From: Lepidostoma basale
Taxonomy: Eukaryota > Arthropoda > Insecta > Trichoptera > Lepidostomatidae
Assembly: GCA_022606425.2 (NCBI GenBank)
Contig: JAHDVF020001314.1
Location: forward strand, 310,001 to 374,000
Reading direction: 5' to 3'
DNA length: 64,000 nucleotides
Part shown: positions 19,441 to 29,369 of the stretch, one piece after another
Layout of the letters: every line of letters starts with the position of its first letter
How positions within the stretch are numbered: position 1 is the first letter of the stretch
The notes under the pieces: generated by a model
The model's input: only the letters and a program-made list of their open reading frames with translations
The model's database searches: none
Told to the model about the DNA's origin: nothing
Translations under genes and position numbers: made by a program

Positions 19441-19885
19441 CGTTTATCGAAATTCGCATTCAAAGGTGCCAAAAAAGCATGAATTATTTTCCAGGCGACA
19501 TTTAGTCGCAGATACGAGCGGCTATAAAAAATCTGTGTCATCCTATTTGTCCACGTGTATTGTATTCCTTATGTGGGGATATGAACATCTACATAGCTGT
19601 ATGTTATTAATGCACTGTTTTTGAAGTGCCATTTCATTGTACGGTCGATAAACTTTTAGTTTATCACCAGCACGAGTGCTGGATCTGGGATGAACAAGAT
19701 TTATGGGCAGCCATGCTCCCATATCGCGGAGATAAGAACTCTACATACATTAACCTGGTCGTGGAAACAAAAGCGATGCATTTCAGAACATTTGTCGGTT
19801 TCGTTTGTTTTGAAGCGGAATTTTCCGGCGTTTAAAATAACATTCGAAATATTTTTAATGTTTGTACTCTAAACGTAACTAAGTA
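19441..19885. other. No recognised gene
   Basis: A 69-codon plus frame at 19626-19835 is open but shows no motif I know. Confidence 0.4.
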
Positions 19886-20172
19886 CCTAACTACTCTTCA
19901 CGCTGATCCCCGAAGGGGTAGGCAAAAAGTATGAACCGCACACTGTTATTTCCTGACATACTTCTCTCGCTTCTTTAACATTTATACATCGTGTCAAGCA
20001 CGCAAAATAATTTCTCCGACTCGTCACGTGGGCGACATTCAATATTTGATTTATTCGATGTTGCCACGTTTTCTGCGGTCTTCCTCTATTTCTAGTTACA
20101 TTTTCATCATTAACATATACTTTATTACCATTATTTTTTTCATTCATTCTTTCCATGTGTCCAAACTATCTT
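19886..20172 (-). mobile_element. L-A1 3' end
   Basis: Hairpin CCCCGAAGGGG and minus frame 19887-20156 (MERMNEKNNGNKVYVND, NRGRPQKTW, INQILNVAHV). It ends at CCAAACTATCTTA, the same site at which the hammerhead unit begins in the 17.8-kb copy. Confidence 0.8.
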
Positions 20173-20692
20173 AGATAATCCATTGTTTTGGGGGAAACAC
20201 TTTGATATTTCAACATTTTAACTAACTAACTAACTAACCATCACGCCGTCTCCCCGAAAGGGTAGGCAGAAAGAATGGACTGTCACACTTTAACCGATGC
20301 GGCACTCCATCCTTATCTTTTCGCCCAGCGGGAGATGCGGTGTGATGGGTTGCGAACCTCATCGCCACCAATAAGCGTCTCCCGCGCACACTTCGATAGT
20401 CCACAAAATAAATCTCAATCAATTAAAATAAAATACAATGATATAAAATAAAATAACGAAATAAAAATAATTTAACACAAAATGTTGTTTTTAGATGGTG
20501 CACATATTGTCTGATTAATTCATGTTCCACGTATCCACCTTTTTTTTTTAAATAACTGTTTAAATAATAAAAACTTTGTTATAAATATCACAACTGATTA
20601 TATTATGTCGCGACAGCTGTTTCGCTAACCGATATTAGCATCGTCAGGTCTTACAATCAACTGAAAGTTTTAAAACTTTTAATATCTGATGC
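20173..20692 (-). mobile_element. Hammerhead unit split by a long SINE-T
   Basis: 20173-20216 (GATAATCCATTGTTTTGG...CAACATTTT) and 20549-20692 (ACTGTTTAAATAATAAAAAC...) are the two halves of the unit intact at 17776-18020. The minus motif 20647-20609 reads CTGACGA, T, GCTAATATCGGTTAGC, GAAA, CAGCTG, TC, GCG: all core residues kept. Confidence 0.65.
20217..20548 (-). mobile_element. SINE-T, long form
   Basis: Same 3' half as the 156-bp form but with about 175 extra 5' bases (minus strand: GGTGGATACGTGGAACATGA, then TTATTTTGTGGAC, GTGTGCGCGGGAGACGC, TTATTGGTGGCGATGAGG). The matching site without insertion at 17.82 kb fixes both ends. GCGGGAGACGC can pair with GCGTCTCCCGC downstream, a hairpin absent from the short form. 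Confidence 0.75.
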
Positions 20693-20830
20693 GACATTCA
20701 ATATTTGATTTATTTGATCGTGCCAAGTTTTCCTCGGCTTTCCTGTATTTCTAGTTTCGTTTAAAAACTTAACGTAACGAGACGGCGTGATGGTTAGTTA
20801 GTAAGTTAGGTGGTTACTTAGCGTAAAAGG
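20693..20830. mobile_element. Two L-A1 scraps of opposite strand
   Basis: 20693-20762 is minus (GCGACATTCAATATTTGATT...), 20785-20830 is plus (GAGACGGCGTGATGGTTAG, TTAG units). Confidence 0.7.
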
Positions 20831-20867
20831 TACTTATTAATATTATATTATTATACTTATTCGCCCT

Positions 20868-21307
20868 TTACAATGTATGGAAGTGAAACATGGAACTAGC
20901 AGAAGAAGGATGAGAGCAGAATAAATGCGGTAGAGATGAGGTCCCTAAGACGTATGTGTGCTAGAACGATATACGACAGAATTTCAAATGCTGATATAAG
21001 AAAGGAATGTAGAGCGGTAGAAGGTATTATGAACAAAATTATGAAAGGATCGCTGCGTTGGTTCGGACATATGGAGCGCATGGATGGAAAAAGATTGGTT
21101 AAGAAAGTATACGTTAATGATGTCAATGGAGTACGGAGTCGAGGCAGACCGAGGAAAACATGGCATGACCAAATTAATCCAATATTAAAGGTTGGTCATT
21201 TTAGGAGTCGGAAGAATCGACGTGCTTAAATGACTCGCTGTATGAATGTGGAGGAAGCTAGAAAGGTGTGCCAGGATAGTGTAGTGTGGTGGTCCATTCT
21301 CTCTGCC
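20868..21307 (+). mobile_element. L-A2 3' region
   Basis: Frame 20936-21229: MRSLRRMCARTIYDRISNAD, ECRAVEGIMNKIMKGSLRW, KKVYVNDVNGVRSRGRPRK, ending early at a stop after RKNRRA. The nucleotide match continues to GGTCCATTCTCTCTGCC. The hairpin and tail are missing. Confidence 0.85.
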
Positions 21308-21426
21308 TCTTCTTTGTTGTAGTTGGTGTTGGCGCCCTTTACATCCACTTGGAGAGTTTTTCAACAAAATAATAATAATTATTGTTATTATTATATAAAA
21401 TAATATGCAAAGGTATTTCTTGCACA

Positions 21427-21595
21427 TATTAAAGGTCGGTCACGTGAGGAGTCTGAGAAATCGACGTGCGTGCATGTAACGATGTACTCGTATTAATGTT
21501 GAGGAAGAGAGAGAATTAAATCAGGAAAGAACAGTGTGGCAGTTCATTCTTTCTGTCTACCTCTTCGGAGAGACGGCGTAATGGTTAGTTAGTGA
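21427..21595 (+). mobile_element. L-A1 3' end
   Basis: Starts at the QILKVGHVRS position and ends in TCTTCGGAGAGACGGCGTAA and TTAG. Between this and the L-A2 copy is a short AT-rich spacer with GGCGCCCTTTACATCC. Confidence 0.8.
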
Positions 21596-21949
21596 ACTTT
21601 AAAATGGAATCAAACGACTAAAAACACCATACAAACAAATGTAACTTTCGTGCAATCGGAACGGGTATTATAAAAGCTCAAATTGATTGGATGACTTAAA
21701 ACAAATTAAGCTTTAATTGTTCGCCGAAGCACGGATCCGTGTTATTTGAAAAGTAGCGGAAACATTTTAAATCCCCTGAAACAATTGGCGAGAAGCTCAA
21801 ATTGAAATTGAAAAGCGCACGCGCGACATGACAATTCGTGTCATTTTACTAATTCTGATTGGCTGGATTTAATAAGCCGTCTTACGCATGTTTAAATATG
21901 GCGGCAACCATTTTATATAATACTTATTAGTTTAAAAACAGAGATATCT
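21596..21949. other. No recognised gene
   Basis: No frame and no repeat seen. GC content is somewhat higher around 21800-21900. Confidence 0.4.
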
Positions 21950-22390
21950 AGTTGCAGCGATCTATATAATGAAGTTAAAAAACAGATTGATAAAGCTCCA
22001 GTCATCTCCGGATGTCTAAGGGACACTGTCTGGGATAATAAGCATGTGCTAGTAGAAAGCAAAGTTAGAATTTATAAAACATGCATCAGGCCCATAATGA
22101 CATACGGAATCGAAGCAAGAACAGACACTGTCAGAACCAAACATCTCTTAAAAGTAGCAAAAATGATAACATTGCAACCTATTGTGGGGAGAACCCTTAG
22201 AGATATTATACCCAATGAAGAAATTCGCAAATCCTGCAAAATTGAAGACATAATGAGATGGAGTTGGCAAATAAGACGATTCTGGAGGGACCACATCGAG
22301 AGAATGAATCCAGCAAGAATTCTTAATATCGTGATGCACGAGACTCCAGAGGGCCGTTGACCACCAGGACGACCACCAAACATTGTCCAT
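21950..22390 (+). pseudogene. LINE C-terminal region, L-C
   Basis: Longest L-C piece. Upstream frame: KKQIDKAPVISGCLRDTVWD; frame 22046-22360: ESKVRIYKTCIRPIMTYGIE, RTLRDIIPNEEIRKSCKIED, RRFWRDHIERMNPARIL, HETPEGR then a stop where the family has GRPPGRPPKRW. The tail is gone because L-F abuts. Confidence 0.8.
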
Positions 22391-22905
22391 TAGGCGCTGT
22401 CTAGGCCTTCCTAGAGGTCTTACTCCAGTCGGTCTAGACGCGTACAGGGTCTTGATTGCTCCGGTCTCTTTGGCTCGGCATACGTGCCCAATCTATGCTA
22501 AGCGACTGGCTCTCACTGTGCTCGTTATAAGGGGCTGCTGGGTCATCGTACGGATCTCTTGGTTGGTTCTATGCCTCCAAGTTCCCGTTGCAACACCGGC
22601 TCTGGGTCCCAGAATCATTCTAAGTATTATATTCTCAAACCAGTATATTCTTTGTTGTTCTTTTAATGTCATTCTCTATGACTCAGAACCATATGTCACC
22701 ACTGGCTTGATGATGGTGTTATAAATACGCAGGTTGGTGTTTCTGGATAGAAGCTTGGATTTTAGGAACGTTCGCAAGGAGGCTGCAGCTCGTAGGCCTT
22801 TTTAATCTCTGTGCTCCAATTCCACGTGCATATCGTTGGCTTCCGTCATGACCGTACCGAGATAAACTGGAATATTTCGAGCACGTTATAAAAAAGGATA
22901 AATAC
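22391..22905 (-). pseudogene. LINE C-terminal region, L-F
   Basis: Only copy of its type here. Minus strand: YLGTVMTEANDMHVELEH, GLRAAASLRTFLKSKLLSRN, LRIYNTIIKPVVTYGSES, EQQRIYWFENIILRMILGPR, WRHRTNQEIRTMTQQP. One stop after GSES and one near the end. This is the known layout of an RTE-like post-RT domain. No tail is visible. Confidence 0.7.
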
Positions 22906-23125
22906 AAAGTATTGCAACTGATTAACAGAAAACGGAGTGTCGGGAGAAAAAGAAAATCGTGGCTAGAGAAAACCTTCGAGAACGGTACAGTTGCAGCACA
23001 AATGGCGCCAGCTTTATAAATACATTTTTAATTCAAATTAACATATTTAACTTATTTTTGTTATTATTTCTCTCTCATCGTATGTTGGACAAGATCATGG
23101 CTATACTGTTAAAAAGAGTAGGTCT
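22906..23125 (+). mobile_element. L-D-like LINE 3' end, plus copy of an inverted pair
   Basis: HVIKKDKYKVLQLINRKR, SVGRKRKSWLENLRE, YSCSTN then a 3' untranslated part with AGCTTTATAAATACATTTT, TCTCTCTCATCGTATG and GACAAGATCATGGCTATAC. The last ~125 bases recur in inverse at 24070-24195. Confidence 0.65.
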
Positions 23126-23837
23126 AAACAGGGATGTTATGCTCAGTGGTGGTATAGTTGATTCACAAACCGAAGAGCTATTGCTTATGTGTAAATATGG
23201 TGATCTTTCTTGGAATCTGATTGGTTGCGTAAGGTTAGGTACCTCAAACGTCAGTATATTCCGAGACATGAGGCGAAGCTCACGCGTTTGGCTACTTATA
23301 TACTTGGTGTTTCGAAAAATACTCGTTTGTAGGAGTGTTTTTAAATATTATTTTTATTATTGATTAATCGCAAATTTACCATGTCGAAATAAGGAAAGGA
23401 TAACCACTTTCGGGTCAGATTAAATACATTATATATAAAGAAATTTTATAATAACAAGTAATAATATCCTAGAAATTAACACCTGCAAGGATCAAATATT
23501 GTAATTGAAACCAATGAACGAAAACATATATCATTATTAATATTAGTCTCACCCTTAGTCGCTTTTCCAAGGAAAAATCAATAAACAAATCATAATTTTA
23601 ATGAAATTATTTTTTATAATCATTACAATTAAGCCGATAGCATTTTTGTTCATAAAAAAAGTAACACGTTTATTTATTTCAATGCTCGGATATATGATTG
23701 AAACATTTTTTGGTTTTCCAATAATAATAAAAAAATTACAAAAAAATACCGTCTACATTTTTTGTAAAAGCACCGTCACTCATACTATTGCAAACGATAT
23801 CCCTGCAGTGAACGAACTATGCTTCCATAGAAGCTCA
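23126..23837. other. No gene; weak repeat at 23455-23545
   Basis: AT-rich. The piece CACCTGCAAGGATCAAATAT..GAAACCAATGAACG matches 30517-30590 in the same orientation. Confidence 0.4.
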
Positions 23838-24030
23838 GAAACTCGACTTGCGTAAGAAATTTCGAATCAAAACCTCTTCTGGCTTTCAGAAATTCAACTC
23901 TTTTGGCTATTCCTCTTACGTCTGATGGGAACATTGTTGGATGGTGATTTGGTGGGTTGTTGGTTTATGCGGGGGCATGATTACTTAGATTTGGGGGTTT
24001 TGATTTAAAATTTCTTACGCAAGCCGGGCT
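23838..24030 (-). mobile_element. J1 scrap between short inverted repeats
   Basis: Inner part (minus) [20 protein letters not shown] matches the end of J1 at 28.2 kb. Outer parts CTTGCGTAAGAAATTT and its inverse AAATTTCTTACGCAAG flank it at 23840-23865 and 23998-24024, arms of about 30 bases with few mismatches. Confidence 0.65.
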
Positions 24031-24069
24031 TCTGGGCTTTCATGGGAGTACCGCCACACTCACACGCCG

Positions 24070-24400
24070 TACTCTTTTAAAAGTATAGTCATGATCTTGT
24101 CCAATCTATGATGAGAGAGAAATAACAACAAAAAGAAGTTAAATATATAAATTTTAATTTAAAATGTATTTATAAAGCTGCCGCCATTTTGTTACATGCG
24201 CGACTTGGCCAAATAGTTGAAACTATTGCGACCTTGTAGTAGGTAGGAGGAGTCAGGCATCTCTTTTTTTGTTATCTGTACAATTACCTCCGGGTTATAA
24301 TGCACTGTTTGTGAGTATTCCGGACACATTTCGGTGCCTTTGTTCTGTGGTAATGCAGTGGAATATTCTAGGGAAAAACAACCAATGTGACTCAACTACT
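24070..24400 (-). mobile_element. L-D-like LINE 3' end, minus copy
   Basis: Minus frame 24192-24395 includes VIVQITKKEMPDSSYLLQ and NYLAKSRM, then the 3' untranslated part AATGGCGGCAGCTTTATAAA to GGACAAGATCATGAC, inverse of 22990-23125. Confidence 0.55.
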
Positions 24401-24679
24401 TTTCACAACACTTTAATGTCACTAACTTCACACTAATGTTTGTTTTACCACATTTCGTTTTCAAATATTTATTTTATTTATAATTTTCTTTCTGGGGAAT
24501 GGATTTGGTGAGAGGATATCAGTTAATCAATATAAAACATATTCTTCATGTATCTTTTTCTTCTTCAGCCTTCTCTCCTCCGCTGGTGGATATATGCCAC
24601 ATCCATTTTCTTCCACTATCTTCGTATATTTTATATCATTTTTCAATCATGAAACAATATGTCTTTGGTTTAAAAAATC
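24401..24679. other. No gene; LINE tail tip at 24556-24630
   Basis: CTTTTTCTTCTTCAGCCTTC at 24556 is the minus 3' tip of an L-B/L-E type copy, too short to assign. Confidence 0.45.
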
Positions 24680-25365
24680 ATTCATATCTTTGACTATCGT
24701 GACAGTCTGCAATATTAGTGTGAATGGTGAAATTTTGGAGCAAGTAGATGAGTTTGTGTATTTAGATAGTATGTTCACAAAAGATGGGCGAGTGAAGAGG
24801 GATATTGAAAGAAGGGTTGGAGCAGGCAACAAAGTGAATGGTACACTTAAAGTTGTCATCGCAAACAAAAACCTATCCAAAAAAGCTTGAATGGCAGTGC
24901 ACAATGGTGTTCTTCTACCGACCCTTATGTATGGAAACGAAGCATGGAACTGCCAACAGAAGGATGTAAGTAGAATAAATGCAGTATACTCTCTCTGATG
25001 TGCGGATACTCTGTGTATGATAGAGCGTCAAATGAAAATATAAGAAGTGAATGCGGTGCGAATGATGGTGTTATGAACAAAATAATGAAAGGATTATTAA
25101 GATGGTTTGGACATATGGAAAGAATGAATGAAGAAAGAATGGTAAAAAATGATTTGTTAACGATGTAAATGGAACCAGAAATAGAGGAAGGCCGAGGAAA
25201 ACGTGGCACGATCAAATAAATCAAATATTGAATATCGGCCATGTCAGGAGTCAGAGAAATCGACGCGCGTGCATGACACGATATATGAATGTTGAGGAAG
25301 CGAGAGAAATATGTCAGGAAAGAAAAGTGCGGCAGTCCATTCTTTCTGCCTACCCCTTCGGGGAT
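24680..25365 (+). pseudogene. L-A1 long 3' region
   Basis: Frame 24594-24890 joins unrelated sequence to the L-A1 start at DSLQY-ISVNGEILEQVDEFVYL, TKDGRVKRDIERRVGAGNK, NKNLSKKA then a stop. The rest reads HNGVLLPTLMYGNEAWN, SECGANDGVMNKIMKGLLRW, NRGRPRKTWHDQINQ in shifted frames, ending CCCCTTCGGGG. The TTAG tail is replaced by ATCGAACCC sequence. Confidence 0.85.
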
Positions 25366-25430
25366 CGAACCCACGTCTGCTGAATCTATAGACAAATCAT
25401 ATCGCCTTTACTTTGGTGATGTATTTTTTT
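25366..25430 (-). mobile_element. Possible box B scrap of another SINE
   Basis: Minus strand GTGGGTTCGATCCCC fits a Pol III box B. There is no box A at the right distance. It joins the L-A1 hairpin without a gap. Confidence 0.25.
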
Positions 25431-25447
25431 TTTCATTTAACAATATA

Positions 25448-26734
25448 TTAGGTCCTTACATATGAAATTGGCGTTTTGTATTGGAGGAACATAAAGTTGT
25501 TTTTTTTTTAATATAATATATTTATTTAATCAAAGTATGTACCATTGCTATCTATGCACTTTTGCCATCTCATAGGTAGTTCATCGATCCCTTTACTAAA
25601 AAAACCATTCGGACGGGAATCAATAAAATCTTTGAAGTCGGTTTGGACTGCCCCATCGGAGTTGAATTTTTTCCCTTGCAAGAAGTTATCCAAATTTCGA
25701 AAAAAATAGTAATCTGTTGGGGCAAGGTCCGGAGAGTACGGTGGATGTCTTAGATATTCCAATTGAAGCTCTTCTAATTTGGTAGCCGTCTGTTGTGCAG
25801 TGTGTGGTCTAGCGTTATTATGAAGCAGCAGTGGCCTAGAGCGATTAACCAGCCTCGGTTGTTTAGCAGCTAGCTTTTCCATCATGGTTTGCAGTTGCTG
25901 ACAATAGACATCTGCCGTAATCGTCTGGCCAGATTTAAGAAAGCTGTAGTGAACGACACCAGCACTAGTCCACCAAACGCTCACAAGTAACTTTTTTGGA
26001 GTCAATTTTCGCTTGGGGCATGGTTTGACTGGTTCGGCAGGGTTCAGCCATTGCGATGAGCGCTTCCGATTATCATACAGGATCCACTTTTCATCACAAG
26101 TAATGATTCGATTCAAAATCCCTTCATTATTGTGCCGGTTGAGTAATGCAACGCAGCAGTCAACGCGCGTTTGTTGATTTGCTTCACTCAATTCGTGAGG
26201 TACCCACCTTTCAAGCTTTTTCACCTTCCCAATTTGCTTCAAGTGGATTAAAACAGTTTTATCACTAACACCGCAGCCTGCAGCTAACTCGGACGTGGTT
26301 TGCGATGGATCCGCTTCCACAATAGCCTTCAATTCTTCATTATCAACTTTGGTCTCCGGCCGTCCACGGGGCTTGTTCTGCAGGTCGAAATTTCCAGAAC
26401 GAAAACGTTGGAACCAAAAACGCACTGTGTTTTCATTTGCGGCACCGTCGCCATACACATCATTAATCCTTCGAGCCGTTTCTGCAGCACTGGTGCCACG
26501 GTGGAACTCGTACTCGTAAATAACGCGATATTTCAAGTTTTCCATTTTGAAAACTGAGTGACGCAAAGAAAAAAAACAATTGAGGAAAAAACAAATGAAT
26601 TATAATTTTCGAAACACAAATACTTGAGTAAATAGCTGTATAAATTTGAATTCGGAATTCCTAACCAAAGAGAAGATATTTGAGATCAAAGTTGCCAGTA
26701 CGGCAAAACGCCAATTTCATATGTAAGGACCTAA
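25448..26734 (-). mobile_element. Mariner element, intact ends
   Basis: TTAGGTCCTTACATATGAAA plus 11 further bases at 25448-25478 is exactly inverted at 26704-26734: 31-bp perfect ends on a 1287-bp element, normal for mariner. A TA lies next to the GGTCC form on both sides (25449-25450, 26732-26733); counting TTA as part of the end, TA is found only on the left (25446-25447). The transposase gene fills most of it. Ends and frame are intact, so it is young compared with its surroundings. Confidence 0.95.
25526..26566 (-). CDS. Mariner transposase, full length, second catalytic Asp replaced by Asn
   Basis: 346-codon frame, usual mariner length. The true start may be Met8 (MENLKYRV). Two helix-turn-helix regions (about residues 15-58 and 76-112) with the linker RGRP at 67-70 bind the inverted ends; WVPHEL is at 121-126. 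The DDE core has D158 (ITCDEKW) and D285 (SPDLAPTD), with the 34-residue spacing of DD34D. The second residue is N250 in HNNARPH where the family has HDNARPH; the codon is AAT at 25819-25817, one transition from GAT. The enzyme should bind ends but not cut. It resembles the cecropia/irritans type (SETMAR-like). Confidence 0.93.
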   Translation of the reverse strand: MRHSVFKMENLKYRVIYEYEFHRGTSAAETARRINDVYGDGAANENTVRFWFQRFRSGNFDLQNKPRGRPETKVDNEELKAIVEADPSQTTSELAAGCGVSDKTVLIHLKQIGKVKKLERWVPHELSEANQQTRVDCCVALLNRHNNEGILNRIITCDEKWILYDNRKRSSQWLNPAEPVKPCPKRKLTPKKLLVSVWWTSAGVVHYSFLKSGQTITADVYCQQLQTMMEKLAAKQPRLVNRSRPLLLHNNARPHTAQQTATKLEELQLEYLRHPPYSPDLAPTDYYFFRNLDNFLQGKKFNSDGAVQTDFKDFIDSRPNGFFSKGIDELPMRWQKCIDSNGTYFD

Positions 26735-26891
26735 TTATGTTTTCATTTGAAAAATCAACAATATGGCGTTGGTGGGTAAGCTGTCATTTAAACTATTTCT
26801 AACAAAAGAATTTAATACGTTTTAACCATTGTTTTAGTACTCTTTTATTAAAGATAGATAATTTAACAATATTCCAAACACACATACATTA

Positions 26892-27212
26892 CTTCCGAAA
26901 TAAAGACACTGAGGACGATAGCAGGCAAGACCCTGAGGGATCGCGTGAGGAACACCAGAATAAGATAGATATGTGAGGTTGAGGATATTATAAGATGGAG
27001 CAGACAGCGAAAAAGGGACTGGTACGGTCATGTTCAAAGAATGGACTCCACCAGACTCCCCTTTATTACATTGCATAATCAACGTCATGGGACTCGTCCT
27101 CGTGGAAGACCTCCTAAAAGATGGAAGGACAGCTGGGAATCTACCTCACAGGAGGAGCAACTCTCTGGAGAACAGACCTCATAGGTCTACAATAAGGAAG
27201 AAGGAGAAGAAG
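26892..27212 (+). mobile_element. L-C insertion, 10-bp duplication
   Basis: ACATACATTA at 26882-26891 and 27213-27222 flanks 321 bp. Reading: LRTIAGKTLRDRVRNTRIR then a stop, RWSRQRKRDWYGHVQRMDST, GRPPKRWKDSWESTSQEEQ, tail AAGGAGAAGAAG. The start is 5'-truncated close to LRTI. Confidence 0.9.
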
Positions 27213-27222
27213 ACATACATTA

Positions 27223-27934
27223 TTGCACATCGCTGTAAGTAGTTCGCTATTTTATGGTGCTTCAAAATATCATCAAATTAAGACTTGCATATTTTCCATA
27301 CTGTCTGCGGTTAACAGAGCATCGTCTGCATATTAACAAACAACTCTTTCTATTTCGATTTCCGTTTCTATAAATTTAAAATTAGAACTAAAGAGTTTAA
27401 ACGTTGGAAGATATATGCATATATTACCGTATTCACTTGAGTGTATTTTCTATACGTAATATTATCTTTGCAAATATTTACAAACTTTGCGGGGAACTGC
27501 AAGTTTCATACAAATTCCATGGATATTTCTCTAAGAAGACGGCATGTTGTTACGAACGCTTATTTTGTGATACTCTTCTATGTAAATACGAATCTAAAAC
27601 GTTCTGAAATTGAAAAATGAAAACAAAAACAAAATGGCGGCTTAGTCAAGAACATTCTGGTTTAATGCTGTTTATCTTATCTTGTAGGGAGAATTTTATT
27701 TTAAATTACGTACGTTTTTTTATAATTATTTTGCTTCCCAATTGACTGAGGTTCGTTTAGTCTTTGAAACGACACTGACGACTTTTTTACAAGTGTAATT
27801 GTTGCGATAAGCAGGAAGATGGAATACTTGGCTCGCGGTGTGTCTTGTATGAGATAATGCTGTATTGAACGTCTGTTTTCTTAAAAGCTCGGTGCTTTTA
27901 TCTCAAAGTGAATAATTCCATGAAACTACATAAT
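27223..27934. other. No recognised gene
   Basis: AT-rich; a 67-codon frame at 27404 has no known motif. Confidence 0.4.
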
Positions 27935-27944
27935 GTCTTAAACT

Positions 27945-28101
27945 AACTAACTAACTAACTAACTAACCATCATGCCGTCTCCCCGAGAGAGTAGGCAGAA
28001 AGAATGGACTACCACACTTTAATCGATGCGGCACTCCATCCATCTCTTTTCGCCACCGCGAGAGACGCGGTGTGATGGGTTGCGAACCTCATCGCCACAA
28101 C
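27945..28101 (-). mobile_element. SINE-T, complete copy 2, 10-bp duplication
   Basis: GTCTTAAACT at 27935-27944 and 28102-28111 flanks 157 bp. Minus strand starts GTTGTGGCGATGAGGTTCGC, as in the 8.7-kb copy. The 3' hairpin is damaged here (CTCTCTCGGGGA) and the tail has five or six TTAG units. Confidence 0.85.
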
Positions 28102-28159
28102 GTCTTAAACTGTTTATCTATTTTCAAGGGAGTCCATGGAGTAGAATAAATAAAAAGGC

Positions 28160-28663
28160 TTGGGACTTGGACTTGGATCTTCTGGCTTACAGAGGTTCAA
28201 CTCATGTGGCTATTCCTCTTACATCTGATGGGAACATTGTTGGAAGGTGATTTGGTGGGTTGTTGGTTAATGCAGGGGCACGATTTGTGTGGCCCGGAGT
28301 GTTCCTCTGAAGGAGGATCCATTTTGGGCGCTTGGGGCGGCTGGAGGTGTTTGGATCGTAATTTGAGAGGTCTTTTATTGTGGGGTTAGGGTGTGAAGGA
28401 AGTCCTTTGTAAAAACGTTCGGCAAGTTTCAGAATGAATTCATCTATCATCGGGATTCCCGATTCTAGGTGCAGCTGTGTGATAAACGATAAACGAATAG
28501 CCTTATTTTGCAGGATTTGGAGTTTTCGTATGTGACTCGAAGCTGAGCCCCAAATTGGGGCTGCGTAAGTGAAGATCGGCCTTATGGCCATTTTGTATAT
28601 CAGGAGTTTATTGTCGGTGCTTAGTTTACTGTTTCTAGCTAATAATAATTGTTTAGTATGCAA
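28160..28663 (-). pseudogene. Jockey-like LINE C-terminal region, J1
   Basis: Minus frame 28202-28663: [52 protein letters not shown], then [16 protein letters not shown] and [11 protein letters not shown]. The Y-A-x-P-x-W and L-Q-x-x-Q-N-K words are standard for the Jockey group after the reverse transcriptase. 5'-truncated; the L-B copy starts at its cut end. Confidence 0.85.
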
Positions 28664-29091
28664 AACATATGCTATAACTTATGGTATTGAGACAGTCACA
28701 ATGTCACAAAAAAGTGCCAACAAGCTGAGAGTCACACAGAGGGCAATGGAGAGAGCTATGTTTGGTATAGCTTGAGGGACAGAGTCAGAAATGAGTATAT
28801 ACCAACAAGAACAAAGGTTTCCGACTTCATCAAGTTGCCCGCAACCCTTAAGTAGCGATGGACGGGACATGTTCCTCGTGACTCAGATGAAAAGTGGACA
28901 AGGCGACAGCTATGCTGGTGCCCGAGGACGACAGAGCGTAGGGTTGGGAGCCTACAGTTGCTTTGGCGCGACGGTTTCCGAAAGAGTGCGGGAAATGCCT
29001 GGATGTGGATCGCTCTGAGAAAATACGAGAGAAGACCTTCGTCCAGGAATGGACGTAGGTCCAATACAACAGGCTGAAGAAGAAGAAGAAT
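28659..29091 (+). mobile_element. L-B 3' region
   Basis: Reads [36 protein letters not shown] then a stop, and frame-shifted DRVRNEYIPTRTKVSDFIK, ending in GCTGAAGAAGAAGAAG. Many substitutions and a small duplication near 28850. Confidence 0.8.
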
Positions 29092-29369
29092 ACAAAATAT
29101 TGTGCCCTTGATATCTGGGAATAATTCTGTTAGATAAGCAGATACGGATATCTTCTAATCTCCCTCATATAAGAGATACATCGATACATTTATATAATAT
29201 TAATATGTTATATAAATATGAGGCAATATTATTTTTATTGCATATTACATCACGCGAACCAACGTAATGTTTGGTTTTGTTTTATGCAACAGCTTTTCCT
29301 AGATCTATGTTGATTCACCGGCTATGTGAAGCGCTGGCTCGCAGTATTTTGAAGTACTCTTCCATCATT
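29092..29369. other. No recognised feature
   Basis: AT-rich, no frame. Confidence 0.4.

Noticed and set aside
22959..23363. 134-codon frame as a host gene
   Set aside because: Its first residues are the end of an L-D-like LINE and the rest is the 3' untranslated part, repeated in inverse at 24.1 kb.
25448..25450. Exact TA duplication with TTA counted inside the mariner ends
   Set aside because: With that definition TA is found on the left but TT on the right; TA fits on both sides only if the ends start at GGTCC, so the boundary stays open.
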